Part shown: piece after piece, positions 1 to 7,720 of the stretch
Position numbering within the stretch: the first letter of the stretch is position 1
How the letters are laid out: every line of letters begins with the position of its first letter
Source of the DNA: Myxococcota bacterium
GTDB taxonomy: Bacteria > Myxococcota > Polyangia > GCA-2747355 > JAKLHH01
Length of the DNA stretch: 13,568 nt
Direction: 5' to 3'
Assembly (NCBI GenBank): GCA_022710245.1
Contig: JAKLHH010000070.1
Coordinates: 1 to 13,568, forward strand
Made by a program: the position numbers and the translations under genes
Notes under the pieces: model-generated
Seen by the model: the letters and a program-made list of their open reading frames with translations, nothing else
What the model was told of the DNA's origin: nothing
The model's database searches: none

Positions 1-263
1 TCCATCGCGATGTAGTACTGGCCGTCCACCTGGCCGAACTCGTAGACCTGGCCGATGTTCGAGTGGCTCAGGTTGGCCGAGAGCTTGGCCTCGTCGACGA
101 ACATCCCCACCAGCGAGGGATCGTCGGAGAGCTGCGGCAGGATGCGCTTGAGCGCGACCAGCTTGGCGAAGCCCGCGGCGCCCAGCACGCGGGCCTTGTA
201 GACCTCGGCCATGCCTCCGAGGCTGATGCGCTCGAGCAGCTCATATCGGCCGAAGGTTGCCAA
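1..263 (-). CDS. Ser/Thr protein kinase, N-terminal fragment (runs off left edge)
   Basis: This is the first 87 codons of a Hanks-type (PknB-like) Ser/Thr kinase. The product would transfer phosphate from ATP to Ser/Thr of partner proteins. Visible are the start of the kinase fold (FGRYELLERISLGGMAEV, residues 4-21) with the glycine-rich loop, the ATP-anchoring lysine in LVALKR (K39), and the likely helix-C glutamate in FVDEAKLSANL (E58). The sequence ends near the hinge (QYYIAM). The Gly loop, GGMAEVYKA and the short N-terminus are typical of the many myxobacterial kinases. I chose the TTG start at 263 because GGAG sits 8 nt upstream and translation from it begins directly before the domain; the frame is open further upstream but without a good start. 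The catalytic loop and C-terminus lie outside the window. The 216-bp gap to the upstream dehydrogenase gene shows nothing I can support. Confidence 0.9.
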   Translation of the reverse strand, partial: MATFGRYELLERISLGGMAEVYKARVLGAAGFAKLVALKRILPQLSDDPSLVGMFVDEAKLSANLSHSNIGQVYEFGQVDGQYYIAM

Positions 264-479
264 GCAGGGCGCTCCACGCAGCCCGCCCTCCGGCGTGGAC
301 CGCCGCGACCGAGAGGCAGGCTGGACGTTCGCGCTATGGTACACCAGGGTCGGGGGCTCTCACCAGTCGGCCAGGGGTGCGATCGCTCCCCGTCGGTCGC
401 TCAAGTTTGGTTCGATCACCGGCGGCGCGTGGGGACCCCGCTCACCCCTCGGGCAGGAGGAGCTCAGCAGAGAAGGCGC

Positions 480-1523
480 TCAGGAGAGAGAGAGGACCTT
501 GGCCCCGCGGATGCGCCGCTGCTTGAGCTCGACCAGCGCACGGTTCGCGTCCTCGAGCGAGTAGGCCTGCACCTCGGGGCGGAGCGGGATGCGGGCGGCG
601 AGCTCGAGCGTCAGCTCCAGGTCGCGCCGCGTCACGTTGGCCACGCTCTTCACCTCCTTCTCCAGCCAGAGGTGGGAGGGGTAGTCGAGGCGGAGGAGCG
701 CCTCGCGGTCGCGGTCCTCCTTGCGGATCGCGTTCACCACCAGCCGGCCGCCCGGCGCGAGGTGCCCGAGGGAGGCGACGATGGGGCCCCAGGCCGGCGT
801 GGTGTCGATGATGGCGTCCTGCGGCTCCGGGGGCGCGTCCTCGACGGCGCCGGCCCAGGCCGCGCCGAGCTCGCGCGCGAAGGCGCGCTCACCCTCGCTG
901 CGGCTGAAGACCGCGACCGGGCTCGACGGGTAGAGGTGCCCGGCGAGCTGCAGCACGAGGTGCGCCGAGGCGCCAAAGCCCATCAGCCCCAGGCGCTGCC
1001 CGTCGCGCAGACCGGCGAGCGCCAGCGAGCGGTAGCCGATCGCGCCGGCGCAGAGCAGCGGCGCCGCGGCGAGGTCGGAGACGGGGTCGGGGACGCGGCA
1101 GGCATAGGCCTCGGGGACCGTGGTGAGCTCGGCGTAGCCGCCTGCCGCGTCGCGGCCGGTGGCGCGGAACTCCGGGCAGAGGTTCTCGCGGCCGCTCTCG
1201 CAGAAGCGGCAGCGACCGCAGGCCGAGTGGATCCAGCCGATGCCCACGCGGTCGCCGACGGTGAAGCGGGAGGCGCCGCGGCCGAGCGCGGCCACCCGCC
1301 CGACGATCTGGTGGCCGGGCACGACCGGCAGCCGCGGCGGCGGGGTGCGCCCCTCGATCTCGTCGAGCTCGGTGTGGCAGACGCCGCAGGCGGTGACGCG
1401 GACCAGCACCTCCCCCGGCGCCGGCGTCGGCTCGGGCAGGGTGGCGGGCTCGAGCGGCGTCCAGCCCTCGCCCTGGCCGTCTGCGTCGAAGTGGCTGATG
1501 CGCCGCAGCAACATGGCTCTCAT
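480..1523 (-). CDS. Zinc-dependent alcohol dehydrogenase (MDR superfamily)
   Basis: A 347-residue medium-chain dehydrogenase, normal length for the family, expected to interconvert alcohols and aldehydes with NAD(P). The GroES-like domain carries catalytic zinc ligands C49 (GVCHTE), H71 (VVPGHQIVG) and C158 (LLCAG). The structural zinc set is C102, C105, C108 and C116 (CGRCRFC then ENLC). The nucleotide-binding loop is GLMGFGASAH (179-188). GHQ replaces the usual GHE, and together with GFGASAH this recalls the CAD2-like/AdhA-like branch rather than classical ADH. I chose the ATG at 1523 because GGGAGG lies 5 nt upstream; a longer frame to 1601 has no ribosome site. It is divergent from the VIT/VWA lipoprotein gene and on the same strand as the kinase. 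A TGCTAGGGT element 33 nt upstream is a possible extended -10. Substrate cannot be told. Confidence 0.93.
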   Translation of the reverse strand: MRAMLLRRISHFDADGQGEGWTPLEPATLPEPTPAPGEVLVRVTACGVCHTELDEIEGRTPPPRLPVVPGHQIVGRVAALGRGASRFTVGDRVGIGWIHSACGRCRFCESGRENLCPEFRATGRDAAGGYAELTTVPEAYACRVPDPVSDLAAAPLLCAGAIGYRSLALAGLRDGQRLGLMGFGASAHLVLQLAGHLYPSSPVAVFSRSEGERAFARELGAAWAGAVEDAPPEPQDAIIDTTPAWGPIVASLGHLAPGGRLVVNAIRKEDRDREALLRLDYPSHLWLEKEVKSVANVTRRDLELTLELAARIPLRPEVQAYSLEDANRALVELKQRRIRGAKVLSLS

Positions 1524-1555
1524 CGAGGCCTCCCGGCTCGCGTTCCCGCCTCGAA

Positions 1556-1564
1556 ACCCTAGCA
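1556..1564 (-). promoter_or_regulatory. Possible extended -10 box of the dehydrogenase gene
   Basis: The minus strand reads TGCTAGGGT about 33 nt before the ATG at 1523. The same TGCTAG core stands about 40 nt before the hybrid kinase start (7556-7564, TGCTAGAAG). No convincing -35 is seen, so the call rests on the TGn extension and the recurrence. Confidence 0.3.
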
Positions 1565-1644
1565 CTGTAAGGTGGGCGGGGCCGAGACCGTTCTCGACCA
1601 TGATGCGTTCCTATCCTCTATCCCACAGAGACCAGGAGGCCACG

Positions 1645-4600
1645 ATGAGGCAACGAGCGATTCTCGGCGCGACCCTCGCGCTGCTGACCTGCGCGATGCT
1701 GGCCTCCTGTCGCGGCGGGCGTGGGCCGCAGGTCTACGTGCCCGCGCGGGCCGGGATGGAGAGCACCTTCGCGGGGCTGAGCTCGCGCCGGGTCCTCGAC
1801 GCGGCCATGCACTACCCGCGCGCGTCCGCGGAGCAGGTCAAGGAGCTGCCGATGGCGCTCACCTCCTCGGACGGCGCCGGGCTCTCGCTCGTCTCCCTCG
1901 GCGGCCGCGCGGTGGTGCTCGGCCCGCTCGCCTTCACCGAGCTGCACCTGACCTTCGCGAACCCCGAGGACCGCGTGATCGAGGGCCGCTTCACCATCAC
2001 GCTGCCGCCGCGCGCGGCGATCTCGCGCTTCGCGATGAAGCTCGGCGAGGAGTGGCAGGAGGCCGAGGTGGTCGAGCGGCAGCAGGCGCAGCAGATCTAC
2101 GAGGACTACCTGCACCGCAAGCAGGACCCGGCGCTCCTCGAGAAGAAGGCAGGCAACCAGTTCAGCGCGCGCGTCTTCCCCATCCCGGCGCGCGGGGTGA
2201 AGGAGCTGGTCCTCTCCTACTCGCAGCAGCTCGCCTCGCGCGGCGAGCCCTACCGCCTCTACCTGAAGGGGCTGCCGAAGATCGGCTCGGTCGACCTCTC
2301 GGCGATGGTCGGCGAGCAGGTGACCGGCAAGGCCCAGAGCTCTCTCGGCGGCGAGGCGGTGACCAGCAAGCTGGTCCGCGTGCAGCGCAAGGACTTCGCC
2401 CCCGACCGCGACTTCGAGGTGCCGGTGGAGGCCGGGCCCGCGGGCCTGCGCCACGGGAGCCTGGCGGTGGCGCGCGTGGCGCCGAAGCTGGCCGGCGAGA
2501 AGGCGGCGCTCGAGTCGCTCCTCGTCCTCGTCGACACCAGCGCCTCGCGGGCGGCCGGCTTCTACCAGCAGGTGGAGCAGCTCGGCGCGGTCCTCGAGGG
2601 CCTGAAGCAGCACTACGGCGGCTCGCTGCCGCTGCAGCTCGCCTGCTTCGATCAGGTCGTCGACCCGGTCTACCGCGGGCAGCTCGGCGACCTCACCCGC
2701 AAGGACCTCGACCTCATCCTCGCCCGGCGGCCGCTCGGCGCCTCCGACCTCGGCCGCGCGCTGGCCTGGGTCGGCGAGACCCGCGGCCTCCGCCGCGTGC
2801 TCCTCGTCACCGACGGCATCGCCACCGCCGGCGAGACGGATCGCCCCGCCCTGCACGCGGCGGTCAGGCGCCTCGCCTCGAGGGTGCAGCGCCTCGACGT
2901 GATGCTGGTGGGGGGCATCCGCGACGAGGGCGCCATGCGCGATCTGGTCGCCGGGACCCTGGAGCAGGACGGGGTGCTCGTCGACGGCGATGAGCCCGCC
3001 GCGCGCATCGCAGAGCGCCTGAGCAAGAAGACGGTCTCGGGGATCACGGTCAAGGTCCCCGGCGCGCGCTGGGTCTGGCCGCAGCGCCTCGACGGCGTGC
3101 AGCCTGGTGATCAGGTCCTCGTCTTCGCCGAGCTCGCCGGTCAGGCGCCGGCCGCGCTGCCGGTCTCCCTCGCCGGAGCGCTGCCGGCTGGCACGCAGCA
3201 GGTCGCGCTGGTGGCGGCGAGCAAGCCGCTCCTCGAGCGGGCCTGGGTCGAGGCGCGCATCGCGCACCTGCAGTCGCAGCGAGCGAGCGCGGCGGTCGAT
3301 CCGGACCTGAAGGACGCCATCGTCAAGCAGATCGTCGGGCTCTCCACCAAGCACCGCGTCCTCTCCGACTACACGGCGCTCCTCGTCCTCGAGAGCGACG
3401 CCGAGTACGCGCGCTACGGGATCAACCGCAGCGCCCTCGCTGACGTCCTCGTCGTCGGCGTGAGCGGCCTCGAGCTGCAGCAGCGCAAGGCCGCCCCGCC
3501 GCCGCCCGTCTTCATCCCGCGGCCGCCGCCGCGCGACCTCGAGGGCGACGTCCGCAAGGCGCCGCGCACGCCCAGCGGTCCGCGCCCCAGCGAGGCGATG
3601 AAGGCCTCGGGGGCGCCGAGCCGCTCCGAGGAGGGGCTCGCGATGGAGGCGCCCGCGCCCGCGGCCCGCCCCGCGCCCCCCCGCCTCTCGGCGCCGCCCC
3701 CGCCGCCCGCGCCGGCCGAGGCGCGGCCGGAGCCGGAGGCCCGCCAGGCGCGCGAGCGCTCGGCCGACGACGAGGCCGAGAGGTCCGGCCCGCCGCCGCT
3801 GAGCGGCAAGCTCGCCGAGCTCGCCGGCCTGATCGCCAGGGGGCAGGTGGAGGAGGCGCTGGTGCAGGCGCTCCGCTGGCGCGCCGAGCAGCCGGGCGAC
3901 GTGGTGGCGCTCCTCGCGCTGGGCGACGCGCTGCAGGCGAACGGCAACCTAGTGCTCGCGGCCCGCGTCTACGGCTCGGTCGTCGACCTCTTCCCCTCGC
4001 GCGCCGACATGCTGCGCTTCGCCGGCCAGCGCCTCGAGGCGCTCGGCAAGGCGGGGCTCGAGCTCGCGCTCGACGCCTACCAGCAGGCGGCCAGGCAGCG
4101 CCCCGACCACGCCTCCGGCCACCACCTCCTCGGCCTCGCCCTCGCGCGCGCCGGGCAGCTCGACCGCGCGCTGACCGCGCTCGAGGCCGGGCTGACGCAG
4201 CAGTACCGGATCGAGCGCCCGGGGGTCCGCCAGGTGCTCGGCGAGGACCTGGGGCTGGTCGCCGCGGCGCTGCTCGCGAAGGCGCCGAACCGTCAGGGCG
4301 AGCTCGCTGGCCGCCTGCAGAAGCACGGCGTGACGCTGCCGCAGAAGGCGAGCCTGCGCTTCCTCCTCACCTGGGAGACCGACGCGAACGACGTCGACTT
4401 CCACGTCCGCGACGCGCAGGGCGGCCACGCCTCCTACCGCAACAAGACCCTGCCCACCGGCGGCGCGCTCTACGCGGACGTGACGAACGGCTACGGGCCC
4501 GAGTGCTTCAGCATCGAGGGCCAGCCCACCGCGTTCCCCTACCGGCTCTCGATCCACTACTACTCGCGCGGCCCGATGGGCTACGGCATGGGCAAGGTGC

Positions 4601-4710
4601 AGATCGTGCAGCACGACGGCAAGGGAGGGCTCCGCTTCGAGGACCGGCCGTTCGTGGTGATGAACGACCGCGCGACCGTGGACCTCGGCGCGGTGAAGGA
4701 CTCGCTCTGA
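1645..4710 (+). CDS. VIT/VWA domain lipoprotein with TPR-like region and DUF2135-like C-terminus
   Basis: A 1021-residue lipoprotein. The signal peptide ends in the lipobox LASC with lipidated C22; the next residue is Arg, so no Asp inner-membrane retention signal. A VIT domain (about 70-200; hallmark EVVERQQAQQIYEDYL and GNQFSARVFPIPA) precedes a VWA domain (about 289-455) with a MIDAS motif D297-T-S299-A-S301 and D390 in LLVTDGI, so it should bind a divalent metal and a protein ligand. Residues 616-715 are a Pro/Ala-rich linker. Residues 719-862 resemble TPR repeats (LLALGDALQANGN, LLGLALARAGQLDRAL). Residues 904-1019 resemble DUF2135/YfaP (FLLTWETDANDVDFHV). The start at 1645 has AGGAGG 6 nt upstream; the longer open frame to 1159 is antisense to the dehydrogenase. 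Role inferred: envelope-anchored adhesion or assembly scaffold. The order VIT-VWA-TPR-DUF2135 is notable. Confidence 0.93.
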   Translation: MRQRAILGATLALLTCAMLASCRGGRGPQVYVPARAGMESTFAGLSSRRVLDAAMHYPRASAEQVKELPMALTSSDGAGLSLVSLGGRAVVLGPLAFTELHLTFANPEDRVIEGRFTITLPPRAAISRFAMKLGEEWQEAEVVERQQAQQIYEDYLHRKQDPALLEKKAGNQFSARVFPIPARGVKELVLSYSQQLASRGEPYRLYLKGLPKIGSVDLSAMVGEQVTGKAQSSLGGEAVTSKLVRVQRKDFAPDRDFEVPVEAGPAGLRHGSLAVARVAPKLAGEKAALESLLVLVDTSASRAAGFYQQVEQLGAVLEGLKQHYGGSLPLQLACFDQVVDPVYRGQLGDLTRKDLDLILARRPLGASDLGRALAWVGETRGLRRVLLVTDGIATAGETDRPALHAAVRRLASRVQRLDVMLVGGIRDEGAMRDLVAGTLEQDGVLVDGDEPAARIAERLSKKTVSGITVKVPGARWVWPQRLDGVQPGDQVLVFAELAGQAPAALPVSLAGALPAGTQQVALVAASKPLLERAWVEARIAHLQSQRASAAVDPDLKDAIVKQIVGLSTKHRVLSDYTALLVLESDAEYARYGINRSALADVLVVGVSGLELQQRKAAPPPPVFIPRPPPRDLEGDVRKAPRTPSGPRPSEAMKASGAPSRSEEGLAMEAPAPAARPAPPRLSAPPPPPAPAEARPEPEARQARERSADDEAERSGPPPLSGKLAELAGLIARGQVEEALVQALRWRAEQPGDVVALLALGDALQANGNLVLAARVYGSVVDLFPSRADMLRFAGQRLEALGKAGLELALDAYQQAARQRPDHASGHHLLGLALARAGQLDRALTALEAGLTQQYRIERPGVRQVLGEDLGLVAAALLAKAPNRQGELAGRLQKHGVTLPQKASLRFLLTWETDANDVDFHVRDAQGGHASYRNKTLPTGGALYADVTNGYGPECFSIEGQPTAFPYRLSIHYYSRGPMGYGMGKVQIVQHDGKGGLRFEDRPFVVMNDRATVDLGAVKDSL

Positions 4711-4759
4711 GCGCCCGCGCGTCTGCCTGTCGCACCGCTCGCGCTCCCCGGCCCTCGCG

Positions 4760-4789
4760 ATGACAGCGCGCCCATCGGCGCAGTACAAT
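4760..4789 (+). promoter_or_regulatory. Sigma-70-type promoter of the Cys-rich lipoprotein gene
   Basis: ATGACA at 4760-4765 (5 of 6 to TTGACA) and TACAAT at 4784-4789 (5 of 6 to TATAAT) are separated by 18 bp. In a GC-rich background this is a strong match. Transcription would start near 4795-4798, only 1-4 nt before the ATG at 4799, predicting a leaderless or nearly leaderless mRNA. No Shine-Dalgarno sequence precedes that ATG, which fits. Confidence 0.6.
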
Positions 4790-4798
4790 GATCAGCAG

Positions 4799-5584
4799 AT
4801 GTCCCGGCTGTGCATCGTCGCTGTCCTGGCCTGGCTAGCGGGTTGCGTCCGCTTCGCCTCGCAGCCAGGCCAGCGGGATGCGGCGGCCTCCGATCGCGCG
4901 AGCCTCGAGGCGACGCATGGAGTGGAGCAGGCGACGGACGTGCCGCGCGCGGACGCTCCGGGGATGATCGACCTGAAGGCCCTCGATGCCTTCAAGCTCC
5001 CCGATCTCCCGAAGCCCGACCTGAAGAAGGTCGCGGACGTCTTCAAGGCGCTGGACCTGCCGCCGAAGCTCGACACGCTCTACACCTGCAGCGGCACCTG
5101 CACCTGCAAGGCCGGGCAGACGTGCGTCTTCAGCGGCAGTGGCTCGGCGCTCCGCTGCGAGGCCGGCTCGACCTGCGCCACCTCCTGCGGCGGTGGTCTC
5201 TGCACCCAGACCTGCGAGGGCAACGCGAGCTGCACCTTCGGCTGCGGCGGCGGGAGCTGCATCTTCGTCTGTCCGCAGGGCGCGACGTGCAACGCGCAGT
5301 GCGCCGGCGGCTCCTGTCTCACCGTCGACTCCTGCGGGCCGGGGGGCGCGAGCTGTCAGACCTGCTCCACGCCCGGCAGCTGCGGTACGCTCGCCTGTCC
5401 CGCGAACGGCTCCTGCGCCCAGACCTGCTCCGCGGGCGGCTGCGTCCTGACCTGCGCGGCGGGCGCGACCTGCAAGCAGACCTGCAGCGGCGGCGGCTGC
5501 ACGCTGAGCTGCGGCACCCCCGGGACGTGCACCCAGAGCTGCTCGGGGAGCATCATCAAGCCCTGTAGCTGCAGCGGCTGCTGA
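4799..5584 (+). CDS. Cysteine-ladder repeat lipoprotein
   Basis: A 261-residue predicted lipoprotein of unknown function. The signal peptide ends in LAGC (C16). A low-complexity segment follows, then a charged linker (about 55-95) rich in DL/PDL/KPDLKK. From residue 97 to the end there are 34 cysteines in about 165 residues. The core is a roughly 19-residue unit Cx3Cx4Cx3Cx5, seen clearly in CATSCGGGLCTQTCEGNAS and CTFGCGGGSCIFVCPQGAT, then again in CAQTC, CKQTC and CTQSC units, with an irregular unit in the middle. Inference: an extracytoplasmic disulphide-stitched rod. I chose the ATG at 4799 over the in-frame ATG at 4760 because the signal peptide begins there and the -10 box TACAAT lies between the two. 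The stop is 6 bp from the convergent hybrid kinase stop. Family not recognised. Confidence 0.88.
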   Translation: MSRLCIVAVLAWLAGCVRFASQPGQRDAAASDRASLEATHGVEQATDVPRADAPGMIDLKALDAFKLPDLPKPDLKKVADVFKALDLPPKLDTLYTCSGTCTCKAGQTCVFSGSGSALRCEAGSTCATSCGGGLCTQTCEGNASCTFGCGGGSCIFVCPQGATCNAQCAGGSCLTVDSCGPGGASCQTCSTPGSCGTLACPANGSCAQTCSAGGCVLTCAAGATCKQTCSGGGCTLSCGTPGTCTQSCSGSIIKPCSCSGC

Positions 5585-5595
5585 GACGCCTCAGC
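5580..5595. terminator. Hairpin spanning both convergent stop codons
   Basis: GCTGAG, a 4-nt loop ACGC, then CTCAGC form a perfect 6-bp stem covering the TGA of the Cys-rich lipoprotein gene and the TGA of the hybrid kinase gene. It would fold in both transcripts. There is no T-rich tail, so as a terminator it is weak; part of the symmetry comes from the facing TGA codons. Confidence 0.3.
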
Positions 5596-7516
5596 CAGGC
5601 CGCTCCGCCAGCAGCCGCTCGAGCTCCTGCGCGCTGACCGGCTTGGCCAGGTGCAGCTCGAAGCCAGCGGCGAGCGCCCGCTCCTGGTGCTCGGGCATCG
5701 CGTAGCCGCTCAGGGCGATCAGGCGCAGTCCCCGGGTGGCCGGGTCGGCGCGCAGCGCGCGGGCGACCTCGCAGCCGTCGAGGTCGGGGAGCCCGAGGTC
5801 CACGAGCGCGAGGTCGGGACGCTCGCGGCGCGCCAGCTCGATCCCGCTCCTGCCGTCGGGCGCGGTGAGCACCGCGTGCCCGAGGAGCTCGAGGAGGATG
5901 CTCATGCTCTCTCGCAGGTCGGCGCCGTCGTCGATGACGAGGACGCGCCGGCCGCTGGGCAGGCTGGCCTGCGAGGGGTCGCGCGCGCACGCTCCCGCGG
6001 GGGCCGCGCCGCAGGGCAGGCGGAGGGTGAGCTCGCACCCGCGGCCCGGCCCGGCGCTCGCCGCCTCGAGGACGCCGCCGTGCAGCTCGGCGAGCGAGCG
6101 CGAGACCGCGAGCCCGATGCCGAGCCCACCCTTGCCCCGCACGCGCGCGCTCTCCGCCTGACGGAACGGCTCGAAGATGTGGGGGAGGAGCTCGGGCTCG
6201 ATGCCGATGCCGCTGTCCCGGACGCGCAGCGCCGCCTGGTCCTCCTCGACGGAGACCGCGATCTCGATCTGCCCCTCGGCCTCGCTGAACTTGACCGCGT
6301 TGGTGAGCAGGTTCGTCACCACCTGGCCGAGGCGCACGGCGTCGCCGCGCACGGGGACCCGCCCGGCGGGGCGCGCCAGCCTGAGCGCGACGCCAGCCTT
6401 GCGCGCCGCCGGCTCGACCGCCTCCACCTGCGCCGCCGCCACCTCGCCGAGGTCGAGCTCCTCGAGGGCCAGCTCGACCTTGCCGCGCATCACGCGCGAG
6501 AGGTCGAGGAGGTCGTCGATCAGGTGGGTCTGGTGACGGAGGCTCCGCTCGAGGAGGCTGGTGACGCGCGCGCGCTGCGGCCTGCCCGCCTCGGGGTTCT
6601 TCAGCACCTCGACCGCGTTGAGCATGGCGGCGAGCGGCGTGCGCAGCTCGTGCGAGAGGGTGTTCAGGAAGAGGTCCTTGGCCTCGTTCGCCGCCCGCAC
6701 CTCAGCCAGGCAGCGCTCGCGCGCGTGCTCGGCGAGCTTGCGCTCCGTGATGTCCTGCAGCGTGCCGCGGAGGCCGACGATGGCGCCGCTCGAGTCGCGG
6801 ACCGCCTCGCCCCGCGAGGTCATCCAGAGCGGCGCACCGTCCGGACGGCGGAGCTCGAGGTCGAGCTCGTAGGGCGCGCCGGTCGCCACCGCGCGCCGGC
6901 CGGTCTCCTCGAAGCGCGTGAAGGACTCACCGAGGAAGACGCTGGCGAGCTCGTGGGGCGCCGGGAGGCTGCTGCGGCCGAGGAGGAGGAGCACGTCGTC
7001 GGAGACCCAGTGCTCCCCCGTCCGCGCGTCCCAGCGCCAGGTGCCGATCCCCGCCAGCCGCTGCGCCTCGTGGAGCTCGGCGTCCTTCTGCCGGAGCGCC
7101 TCCTCGGCCTGCCGTCGCTCCGTGACGTCGCGGAAGATCGCGGCGAAGCGGCTGCCGCCGAGCGGGACCGCGCGCACCTCGAACCAGCGGTCGAGCGAGG
7201 TGTTGTGCTCCTCGAAGCGCATCGGCTCGCCGCAGCGGACCAGCTCGGCGTAGCGGTCCAGCCAGGCGCGCTCGACGACCGGAAGGACCTCGCCGATGCG
7301 GCGGCCGACGACCTGCTCGCGGCGGAGGCTGGTGTGCCGCTCGTAGGCAGGGTTGACCTCGAGGATGAGGTTGTCGACCGCGCGACCCGCGTCGTCGACG
7401 ACCAGCTCGCAGAGCTGGACCGCGTCCTCGAGGGCGTCGAAGACGCCGCGCACCAGCGCCTCGGTCTCCGCGGGGACGGGGCGCTCTCCCCTCAGCTCGC
7501 TCCGGTCGAGCTCCAT
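5591..7516 (-). CDS. Hybrid sensor histidine kinase (PAS-PAS-HisKA-HATPase-REC)
   Basis: A 641-residue soluble-looking hybrid kinase without membrane segments. Two PAS-type sensor domains span about 20-135 and 150-262; each ends in a D[VI]TER signature (FRDVTERR, LQDITERK). HisKA has the phosphoacceptor H289 in SHELRTP. The ATPase has N402/N406 (TNLLTNAVKF), the G1 box DSGIGI (434-439), FEPF (448-451) and GKGGLGIGL (461-469). The C-terminal receiver (about 524-640) has the acidic pair D529/D530, phosphoacceptor D573 (LVDLGLPD), S603 and K625, so both phosphotransfer sites look intact. The ATG at 7516 has GGAGG 6 nt upstream, and a TGCTAGAAG element lies 40 nt upstream. It is divergent from the small-protein and kinase cluster starting at 7721. 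No stand-alone response regulator or Hpt gene is in view. The signal sensed is unknown. Confidence 0.95.
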   Translation of the reverse strand: MELDRSELRGERPVPAETEALVRGVFDALEDAVQLCELVVDDAGRAVDNLILEVNPAYERHTSLRREQVVGRRIGEVLPVVERAWLDRYAELVRCGEPMRFEEHNTSLDRWFEVRAVPLGGSRFAAIFRDVTERRQAEEALRQKDAELHEAQRLAGIGTWRWDARTGEHWVSDDVLLLLGRSSLPAPHELASVFLGESFTRFEETGRRAVATGAPYELDLELRRPDGAPLWMTSRGEAVRDSSGAIVGLRGTLQDITERKLAEHARERCLAEVRAANEAKDLFLNTLSHELRTPLAAMLNAVEVLKNPEAGRPQRARVTSLLERSLRHQTHLIDDLLDLSRVMRGKVELALEELDLGEVAAAQVEAVEPAARKAGVALRLARPAGRVPVRGDAVRLGQVVTNLLTNAVKFSEAEGQIEIAVSVEEDQAALRVRDSGIGIEPELLPHIFEPFRQAESARVRGKGGLGIGLAVSRSLAELHGGVLEAASAGPGRGCELTLRLPCGAAPAGACARDPSQASLPSGRRVLVIDDGADLRESMSILLELLGHAVLTAPDGRSGIELARRERPDLALVDLGLPDLDGCEVARALRADPATRGLRLIALSGYAMPEHQERALAAGFELHLAKPVSAQELERLLAERPG

Positions 7517-7555
7517 CGTTGTCCTCCACCACCGCTGTCTGCTGACCAGCGGGCT

Positions 7556-7564
7556 CTTCTAGCA
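7556..7564 (-). promoter_or_regulatory. Possible extended -10 box of the hybrid kinase gene
   Basis: The minus strand reads TGCTAGAAG about 40 nt before the ATG at 7516, matching TGn plus a TATAAT-like hexamer. The same TGCTAG core precedes the dehydrogenase gene at a similar distance. No clear -35 is seen. The rest of the 7517-7720 gap contains a tandem GACTCGGCC pair (7594-7611). Confidence 0.35.
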
Positions 7565-7720
7565 CGGATCGACAGCGCCAGCCTAGCGCCCGGGACTCGG
7601 CCGACTCGGCCGGCGAGCCTCCGCCAAGACCGTGGGCGGCGCCAGATAGACCTTGCCTCCCGAGTGGGCCTCGCTCACCTTTCACGATCCGGACGCGGGA
7701 CCGACCATGGGAGGGCAGTC

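Noticed and set aside
63..1562. 499-aa plus-strand open frame
   Set aside because: Antisense to the kinase start and the dehydrogenase; both have clear family motifs. Composition is Arg/Gly/Ala-rich as expected for a shadow frame in GC-rich DNA.
1618..3354. 578-aa minus-strand open frame
   Set aside because: Antisense to the VIT/VWA gene; dominated by Arg, Leu, Gly and His with no recognisable domain.
5651..7720. Long plus-strand frame leading into the 94-aa gene
   Set aside because: Antisense to the hybrid kinase. The real plus-strand gene in this frame starts at 7721 with its own ribosome binding site.
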